From positions 5,867-16,153 of the forward strand of contig DBKX01000325.1 in assembly GCA_002297865.1 (NCBI GenBank): DNA of 10,287 bases, given 5' to 3'. Below the pieces are notes generated by a model that searched no databases, was not told the DNA's origin, and saw only the letters and a program-made list of their open reading frames with translations. Below, in pieces: positions 6,082-10,287 of the stretch. This DNA is from Lachnoclostridium sp. UBA739 (GTDB lineage: Bacteria; Bacillota_A; Clostridia; Lachnospirales; Lachnospiraceae). Position 1 is the stretch's first letter. Each line of letters starts with the position of its first letter. Made by a program: the position numbers and the translations under genes.

Positions 6082-6576
6082 TTGTTGTTCAAGGAATCAT
6101 CTGTCGACAGTGATTATTTTGAAAATATGGTGAATACATACTCGGATATGCTCTTGAGAATATCTTACCAGAACCTTTACAATAAAAGTGAGGCGGAAGA
6201 TGTTGTGCAAGATGCTTTTTTGCAGTATATAAAAAAGCGAGTAAAATTTGAAAGTGAAGAACATGCAAAGGCATGGCTTATACGAATTACAATTAATAAT
6301 TGTAAGAATAGAAATAAGCTAGCACGCTTTAGGAAGGAAGTGCCTATAAACGATTTAGAATTTGCATTTACAAAGGAAGAAGAACATGTTATGAGTGAAC
6401 TTTTTCAATTGGATGCAAAGTATAAAAATGTATTATACTTATACTATTACGAGGGCTATTCTTTAAAGGAAATTGGCTTTATACTGAATAAGAGTGTAAG
6501 TACAATAGGGTGTTGGTTACAGCGTGGCAGAAAAAAACTGAAAATTGAATTAGAAAGGAAGGACGAGTATGAATGA
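6082..6576 (+). CDS. RNA polymerase sigma factor, ECF-like sigma-70 family
   Basis: A 164-residue protein with the two-domain layout of extracytoplasmic-function sigma factors. Region 2 (about residues 12-78) holds the core-binding and -10-reading segment with SEAEDVVQDAFLQ (36-48) and HAKAWLIRITINNC (61-74). Region 4 (about 105-157) holds the -35-reading helix-turn-helix, with YYYEGYSLKEIGFIL and STIGCWLQRGRKKL. There is no region 1.1 or 3. It starts at TTG 6082 or the adjacent TTG 6085, after AGGAGG (6071-6076); the latter has the better 8-nt spacing. Its end overlaps the next gene by 8 bp, typical of a sigma/anti-sigma pair. It should direct polymerase to a small regulon, probably including its own operon. 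The stimulus is unknown. Confidence 0.93.
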   Translation: MLFKESSVDSDYFENMVNTYSDMLLRISYQNLYNKSEAEDVVQDAFLQYIKKRVKFESEEHAKAWLIRITINNCKNRNKLARFRKEVPINDLEFAFTKEEEHVMSELFQLDAKYKNVLYLYYYEGYSLKEIGFILNKSVSTIGCWLQRGRKKLKIELERKDEYE

Positions 6577-7402
6577 TGCTTATCATTCAATGTTTGATAA
6601 GATAACGTTATCAGAGGAAAAAAAGAAACAGATATTACAACTTAGCAAAAACTCCCGATTTTCTATGAAAAGACGTTTGATTCAAAGACGATATGTAGTT
6701 TCTGCCGCATGTTTAATTATATTGATATTTTTTATGTTAGGACCTACAAGAGTATATGCCCGTAAAATATTCCATGAATTAATTCGATTTGTAAGCGTAA
6801 ATGAAGAAATGATAGAACTTGCACCGTTAGATTCGGTTCATCTTACAATACCTAATGATTTACAGGAAATAATGTTTGAGGGAACATTGTTTCAATATAA
6901 ACCTTATGATACGCTTGCAAGTTTAGAAAAAAATTTAAATATGGATGTATTAGAGTTTGGGTGTGACTATAAAGAAAAAAATAATCAAGTTAATTTTCAA
7001 GTGCAGGATCATGTGGCTGGAAGTATTAATATGCTAATTGATACAGAGACAAGTAAAGAAGTGCTTCCAATTTCATATACGTTGTATTTTTCAGTAGACG
7101 ATAATGTGTCTACGGGGCAGCTTACATATAAGGATGAAAATGATTATGTATCCTATGACTATGGAGAAGAGAAGAAAACATTTCATGTACAGGAAAAGTA
7201 TAAGGTAATAGAACGCTACAAAAGCTTGAACTTGAATACAGATGTATTAATTCTTGAAAAAACAAAAGAGCAGTCGCGGAGAGAACAAACACACAAAGAT
7301 GAGTCTTATTATGTAGTTTTTGTATATGATAAGGTAGAGTACCTGCTTCATTTTTATTCGGATTTGGAAGGTATAAAGAATGCAATTGAAAGGATGAAAT
7401 AG
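6569..7402 (+). CDS. Single-pass membrane protein, probable anti-sigma factor
   Basis: A 277-residue protein with a charged N-terminal region of about 41 residues (MFDKITLSEEKKKQILQ at residues 8-24). One membrane helix follows (about 43-59), flanked by an Arg/Lys-rich stretch, and then about 215 residues predicted outside the cell. This topology matches ECF anti-sigma factors: the inner N-terminus would hold the sigma factor and the outer domain would sense a signal. I see no zinc-binding HxxxCxxC motif, so it is not a classic ZAS protein. The outer domain is acidic and beta-rich, and I do not recognise it firmly; a DUF4367/DUF4179-like relation is possible. It overlaps the sigma gene by 8 bp with a Shine-Dalgarno AAAGGAAGGA inside that gene, so translation is probably coupled. 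The role is inferred from topology and context. Confidence 0.78.
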   Translation: MNDAYHSMFDKITLSEEKKKQILQLSKNSRFSMKRRLIQRRYVVSAACLIILIFFMLGPTRVYARKIFHELIRFVSVNEEMIELAPLDSVHLTIPNDLQEIMFEGTLFQYKPYDTLASLEKNLNMDVLEFGCDYKEKNNQVNFQVQDHVAGSINMLIDTETSKEVLPISYTLYFSVDDNVSTGQLTYKDENDYVSYDYGEEKKTFHVQEKYKVIERYKSLNLNTDVLILEKTKEQSRREQTHKDESYYVVFVYDKVEYLLHFYSDLEGIKNAIERMK

Positions 7403-7434
7403 GTAGGGTAAATACGATTAAGAGGAGGAATACT

Positions 7435-8058
7435 ATGAATAAGAAAATATGTTCAGTAATATTTTTATGTCTAGTGTTAGTAAGTGTTATGGTGGAAAGT
7501 ATGGATATTAAGGCATCGGATGGCGGCCTGATAGAGATTTCGGAATTGCCTGCTATTCAGCCGTATACACAGATTCTTAATAACTTAAATGAAGAACTAG
7601 GGACAGGATTTGCATTCCCTACCAATGATGTAATTACAACAGCAAGTATGAACCGAGATGAGGTAATTGAAGATATATTGAGTACGGATATTGAAGATTA
7701 TGAGCAGTATATCAGAAATGCATATATGGGCATTGATAGCAATGGAATTAAGGCGACGACAGGAACCCAGAAAGCATATTATTCTTCTAGCAATTACCTA
7801 TCAATCACGGCAACAACATATTATGCAGATGGAGCATCGCGTTATTCAAGTATCGATGATTATGGTTATGGACATACTACAGCGCCATATTATTATCCAT
7901 ATCATATGTCGAGCTCTATATCTGGAGACAGTAAGACTTGTTCGGTGGTATTTACGTGTTACAAGATGGTGAATTCATCCGTTTCATATGATAACTGGAG
8001 TGTTCATTCAATCGCGGCTGCATTTAGGGCGGGAGGAGGAAACATCACGATAGGATAG
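7435..8058 (+). CDS. Secreted Tyr/Ser-rich protein of unknown function
   Basis: A 207-residue protein with a clear Sec signal peptide: KK at residues 3-4, hydrophobic core 6-20, likely cleavage after IKA (residue 27). There is no lipobox Cys. The mature part has an acidic helical section (about 33-100; ILNNLNEELGTGFAFP, then EVIEDILSTDIEDYEQYI). A Tyr/Ser/Thr-rich, probably beta-sheet domain follows (about 108-207), with YYSSSNYLSITATTYY, PYYYPYHMSSSISG and the end FRAGGGNITIG. Two Cys in the mature protein (169, 175) could form a disulfide. It follows the anti-sigma gene by 32 bp with its own AGGAGG (7423-7428), so it is probably the third gene of the same transcript. It may be the effector of the sigma system, for example a surface or extracellular protein. 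No enzyme motif is visible, and no terminator is clear after it. Confidence 0.8.
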   Translation: MNKKICSVIFLCLVLVSVMVESMDIKASDGGLIEISELPAIQPYTQILNNLNEELGTGFAFPTNDVITTASMNRDEVIEDILSTDIEDYEQYIRNAYMGIDSNGIKATTGTQKAYYSSSNYLSITATTYYADGASRYSSIDDYGYGHTTAPYYYPYHMSSSISGDSKTCSVVFTCYKMVNSSVSYDNWSVHSIAAAFRAGGGNITIG

Positions 8059-8119
8059 TTTTCTCAAAAGGAAAGTGAAAGATATAAATAAATTTCAAAC
8101 TTAGTTGTAAGAAATAGAG

Positions 8120-8148
8120 TTGACAACAAACAATGTCTGTGTTATACT
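8120..8148 (+). promoter_or_regulatory. Strong sigma-A promoter of rplJ-rplL
   Basis: A perfect TTGACA (8120-8125), a 17-bp spacer and TATACT (8143-8148, 5 of 6) with TG at 8140-8141 (extended -10). The expected start is near 8155. It lies 61 bp after the secreted-protein gene; that gap holds nothing else I can identify. Confidence 0.92.
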
Positions 8149-8154
8149 GACAAA

Positions 8155-8282
8155 GGTTTTAGCGAAAGCCAATATCGCCGAAGACAGTAGGTGCCGCAAG
8201 GCATAAGGAGAAAACGCCTACCGAGGAATTTGTTAGTATGATTTGACTATTCAAACTCTCTGTCTTTGACAGAGAGTTTTTT
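8155..8282 (+). promoter_or_regulatory. L10 leader RNA (ribosomal protein L10-L12 autoregulation)
   Basis: The conserved core has CCGAAGACAG followed by a stem GTAGGTG (8187-8193) / CGCCTAC (8215-8221) and the trailing CCGAGG, as in the Firmicute L10 leader family. The stem carries an inner TGCC-GCAA-GGCA hairpin with a GCAA tetraloop, and a 5' hairpin spans 8155-8170. An alternative hairpin, TTTG+TAGT (8229-8237) with ACTA+CAAA (8246-8255), can continue through GAG/CTC. It would take up the left arm of the terminator at 8253 and could serve as antiterminator. L10(L12)4 binding would then favour termination. Confidence 0.9.
8253..8282 (+). terminator. Attenuator terminator inside the L10 leader
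   Basis: AAACTCTCTGTC (8253-8264) and GACAGAGAGTTT (8268-8279) form a perfect 12-bp stem with a TTT loop; T residues run to 8282. It lies 85 bp before rplJ, so rplJ expression requires read-through. Confidence 0.94.
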
Positions 8283-8367
8283 CATGCTTATGTAATAAGT
8301 TTGAATAAATCGTTCAGAAGACGAATAAGTTTTGCGGCGTTATCATTCTATAAGGAGGTAAAGCAAA

Positions 8368-8856
8368 ATGGCAAAGGTAGAATTAAAACAACCTATCGTA
8401 GACGAAATCAAAGGACATGTGGCTAATGCTTCATCAGCAGTGTTAGTTGATTATCGTGGATTAACTGTAGAGCAGGATACTCAACTTCGTAAAGCATTAA
8501 GAGAAGCTGGAGTTGTATACAAAGTATACAAAAACACTTTAATGAAACGTGCATTCGAAGGAACTGATTTCGCGCAGTTAGATGGTCAGTTAGATGGACC
8601 TAGTGCAGTAGCTTTCGGTATTGATGATGCTACAGCTCCTGCAAGAGTTATTAATAAGTTTATGAAAGATGCTCCAGCACTTGAATTCAAAGGTGCAGTA
8701 GTAGAAGGTACTTTCTATGATGTTGACGGATGCAAAGTTCTTGCTAACATCCCAGGAAGAGACGAACTTGTTTCCAAATTACTTGGAAGCTTACAATCCC
8801 CTATTACAAACTTCGCTCGTGTTCTTAATCAGATTGCAGAACAGAAAGAAGCTTAG
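8368..8856 (+). CDS. rplJ: Large-subunit ribosomal protein uL10
   Basis: uL10 anchors the L7/L12 dimers to the ribosomal stalk and, with them, represses its own leader. The 162 residues are of usual length. The rRNA-binding N-terminal part includes SAVLVDYRGLTVEQDTQLRK (residues 23-42) and the YKVYKNTLMKRA segment (51-62). The C-terminal helix (about 133-162) that carries L12 dimers ends in FARVLNQIAEQKEA. The ATG is 8 nt after AAGGAGGT (8352-8359). Codon choice is strongly biased, as expected for a highly expressed gene and unlike the sigma cassette upstream. Confidence 0.98.
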   Translation: MAKVELKQPIVDEIKGHVANASSAVLVDYRGLTVEQDTQLRKALREAGVVYKVYKNTLMKRAFEGTDFAQLDGQLDGPSAVAFGIDDATAPARVINKFMKDAPALEFKGAVVEGTFYDVDGCKVLANIPGRDELVSKLLGSLQSPITNFARVLNQIAEQKEA

Positions 8857-8923
8857 TTCTTAGGATTGGTATTAAAAGTAAAACGAAAATATAAATTTAG
8901 AATTAATATGGAGGTATGTTAAA

Positions 8924-9289
8924 ATGACAACTCAAGAATTTATCGATGTAATCAAAGGTATGACTGTTTTAGAATTAAATGATTTAGTAAAAGCATGTGA
9001 AGAAGAATTTGGTGTTTCTGCAGCAGCAGGTGTTGTAGTTGCAGCAGCAGGCGGTGCTGGTGAAGCAGCTGAAGAAAAAACTGAATTTGACGTAGAGTTA
9101 ACAGAAGTTGGCCCTAACAAAGTTAAAGTTATCAAAGTAGTTCGTGAAGCAACAGGCTTAGGCTTAAAAGAAGCGAAAGAAGTTGTTGACGGAGCTCCTA
9201 AAGTTGTTAAAGAAGGCGCTAGCAAAGAAGAAGCTGAAGAAATCAAAACTAAACTTGAAGCTGAAGGTGCTAAAGTTACTCTTAAATAA
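8924..9289 (+). CDS. rplL: Large-subunit ribosomal protein bL12 (L7/L12)
   Basis: bL12 is the multicopy, flexible stalk protein that recruits and activates translational GTPases such as EF-G and EF-Tu. The 121 residues are typical. The dimerising, L10-binding N-terminal domain covers about residues 1-33. The Ala/Gly-rich hinge is about 33-52. The globular C-terminal domain (53-121) begins [13 protein letters not shown] and contains the factor-binding surface [19 protein letters not shown] (68-86). The ATG is 8 nt after GGAGGT (8910-8915). It is co-transcribed with rplJ (67-bp gap) and closed by a strong terminator, so rpoB is a separate unit here. Confidence 0.98.
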   Translation: MTTQEFIDVIKGMTVLELNDLVKACEEEFGVSAAAGVVVAAAGGAGEAAEEKTEFDVELTEVGPNKVKVIKVVREATGLGLKEAKEVVDGAPKVVKEGASKEEAEEIKTKLEAEGAKVTLK

Positions 9290-9308
9290 TTTGAGTGAAT
9301 TTGCATTG

Positions 9309-9447
9309 TATATAGAAAAAAATCTAGTGACTATTAAGTTGCTAGATTTTTTTGTTTATATAGAAACATTGTCTTTTTTTATGTAAAGCTATTGTATTAA
9401 TTTGAAGTGTTTAAGAAGATTCAAGTTGGCAATATTTTATATAGAAA
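9309..9447 (+). repeat. Three copies of TATATAGAAA between rplL and rpoB
   Basis: TATATAGAAA occurs at 9309-9318, 9357-9366 and 9438-9447. The last two share a longer 13-bp match, TTTATATAGAAAC (9355-9367, 9436-9448). The spacing (48 and 81 bp) is irregular and the region is AT-rich, so chance is possible. Confidence 0.4.
9316..9353 (+). terminator. Rho-independent terminator after rplL
   Basis: An A-rich left arm ending ATCTAG (to 9327) pairs with CTAGAT plus a T-run (9342-9353), 12 bp in all. Two wobble pairs and ACT/AGT then extend it to an ATTA loop. The T-run is part of the stem, so the minus strand could also read it as a terminator. Confidence 0.92.
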
Positions 9448-9469
9448 CTTTATATCTAAAAAACAAAAA

Positions 9470-9536
9470 ACACCATAGATAATGCTTGACATCTTGACAA
9501 GGTTATGCTAAGATGAAAAATGCACTATTGTGGTGT
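9470..9536. repeat. Imperfect inverted repeat framing the rpoB promoter
   Basis: ACACCATAGATAATGC (9470-9485) ends directly before the -35 box. GCACTATTGTGGTGT (9522-9536) begins at about the transcription start. The inverse of the first arm matches the second at about 13 of 16 positions with one gap. The promoter core lies between the arms. It might be a paired protein-binding site. Confidence 0.42.
9486..9514 (+). promoter_or_regulatory. Sigma-A promoter of rpoB
   Basis: TTGACA (9486-9491) has a 17-bp spacer to TAAGAT (9509-9514, 5 of 6), with TG at 9506-9507 as extended -10. A second TTGACA (9494-9499) forms a tandem CTTGACA repeat but lies too close to this -10 to serve it. The expected start is near 9521, giving a leader of about 170 nt. 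Confidence 0.85.
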
Positions 9537-9537
9537 C

Positions 9538-9575
9538 GTGTGCTATAATTTCTATTTAATATGATTATATCACAC
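9538..9575 (+). promoter_or_regulatory. Hairpin in the rpoB leader
   Basis: GTGTG (9538-9542) pairs with CACAC (9571-9575). After one mismatch TATAAT (9544-9549) pairs with ATTATA (9564-9569), around a 14-nt loop. No T-run follows, so it is not a terminator. It may compete with a GCAC/GTGC pairing (9522-9525 with 9540-9543). Confidence 0.45.
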
Positions 9576-9599
9576 AATTTAAAAACAGTAAAGTATTTG

Positions 9600-9658
9600 T
9601 TTGAATAACAATATTGATTATGACGATATTGAGGGCCTGGACAGCCCGTTTATTCAAA
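9600..9658 (+). promoter_or_regulatory. Candidate three-way-junction RNA in the rpoB leader
   Basis: The closing stem is TTTGAATAA (9600-9608) with TTATTCAAA (9650-9658), a perfect 9 bp. Inside are two hairpins: CAATATTG (9609-9616) with CGATATTG (9624-9631), 8 bp with one G-T, and GGGC (9633-9636) with GCCC (9644-9647). The second is capped by CTGGACA. It ends 35 nt before the rpoB start. I do not recognise it as a known family; a cis-regulatory role for rpoB is inferred from position only. Confidence 0.5.
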
Positions 9659-9693
9659 AAAACATAAAAATATTCAAGGGGTGAAGAGCGTCA

Positions 9694-10287
9694 ATGGAAA
9701 AAAACAGAATTCGTCCAGTAAAAGTTGGTAACGGTGTAAGAATGAGTTTTTCTAGACAAAAAGAAGTCTTAGAGATGCCTAATTTAATTGAAGTGCAGAC
9801 AGATTCTTACAAATGGTTCTTAGAAGAAGGGCTACATGAAGTTTTCAGAGACATTTCTCCAATCTCGGATTATAGTGGTCACTTAAGCTTAGAATTTGTT
9901 GATTTTACACTATGTACCGATGATGTGAAATATTCCATCGAGGAGTGTAAAGAAAGAGATGCAACATATGCAGCTCCACTGAAAGTAAAAGTGAGACTTC
10001 ACAATAAAGAAAGTGAAGAAATCAACGAGCATGATATATTTATGGGTGACTTACCATTAATGACAGCTACAGGTACATTTATTATTAATGGAGCCGAAAG
10101 AGTTATCGTTAGCCAATTAGTACGTTCCCCTGGTATATACTATGCTATTGGCCATGATAAGATTGGTAAAGAGCTTTATTCATGTACAGTTATTCCTAAC
10201 CGTGGTGCTTGGTTAGAGTATGAAACAGATTCAAATGACATATTCTACGTTCGTGTAGATAGAAATCGTAAAGTACCTATTACTGTC
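9694..10287 (+). CDS. rpoB: DNA-directed RNA polymerase subunit beta, N-terminal part
   Basis: This is the first 198 codons of the beta subunit, which forms with beta-prime the catalytic core of RNA polymerase; the full protein is about 1,200-1,300 residues. The start matches the Firmicute form ([20 protein letters not shown]), with the [20 protein letters not shown] stretch at residues 28-47. Further on come the [20 protein letters not shown] region (about 117-137) and [12 protein letters not shown] (139-150), part of the conserved N-terminal protrusion and lobe region. The rifampicin-site region lies beyond the window. The ATG follows AAGGGGTGA (9676-9684), a moderate Shine-Dalgarno sequence. 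It has its own promoter, separated from rplL by a terminator. The frame stays open to the last base. Confidence 0.98.
   Translation, partial: MEKNRIRPVKVGNGVRMSFSRQKEVLEMPNLIEVQTDSYKWFLEEGLHEVFRDISPISDYSGHLSLEFVDFTLCTDDVKYSIEECKERDATYAAPLKVKVRLHNKESEEINEHDIFMGDLPLMTATGTFIINGAERVIVSQLVRSPGIYYAIGHDKIGKELYSCTVIPNRGAWLEYETDSNDIFYVRVDRNRKVPITV

Noticed and set aside
7691..7972. Plus-strand open frame inside the secreted-protein gene
   Set aside because: It is an alternative frame of a gene with a clear signal peptide and Shine-Dalgarno sequence; the His/Ile/Arg-rich product is not protein-like.
9183..9386. Lys/Leu-rich plus-strand open frame overlapping the end of rplL
   Set aside because: It is a frame-shifted reading of the repetitive rplL end, runs through the terminator and has no ribosome-binding site.
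9494..9499. Second TTGACA as an independent -35 box before rpoB
   Set aside because: It is only 9 bp from the TAAGAT -10, and no -10-like hexamer occurs at 16-18 bp from it.

Overview
The window is low-GC Firmicute DNA, most likely from a clostridial bacterium of the Lachnospiraceae (Clostridium phytofermentans-like). This rests on strong AGGAGG ribosome-binding sites, the order rpmG-secE-nusG-rplK-rplA-rplJ-rplL-rpoB, and a YesN/AraC-type regulator beside a sugar ABC permease. The genus is an inference.

Left part (1-3280): the C-terminal end of a CUT1-type sugar ABC transporter permease, closed by a terminator. Next, from its own promoter, comes a YesN-like response regulator whose receiver domain has Ser instead of the phospho-acceptor Asp. 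On the minus strand lies a 413-residue protein that reads as a divergent, orphan FliD-like (flagellar cap) protein. The two genes converge and overlap by 17 bp.

Middle part (3440-5960): a strong promoter drives rpmG, secE, nusG, rplK and rplA, ending in a clear terminator. Two leader segments, one before rplK and one before rplA, copy the L1-binding site of 23S rRNA. They suggest feedback control by L1 at two points of one transcript.

Inserted cassette (5980-8060): between rplA and rplJ, normally neighbours, sits a three-gene unit. It encodes an ECF-like sigma factor, a single-pass membrane protein that is probably its anti-sigma factor (8-bp gene overlap), and a secreted Tyr/Ser-rich protein of unknown function. 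This is the best candidate for an undescribed system.

Right part (8120-10287): a near-consensus promoter, an L10 leader with an attenuator terminator, rplJ and rplL, a strong terminator, then a separate extended -10 promoter for rpoB. The rpoB leader is about 170 nt and folds on paper into a long hairpin and a compact three-way junction that I do not recognise. The window ends inside rpoB at codon 198. No tRNA, rRNA, CRISPR array or insertion sequence was seen.
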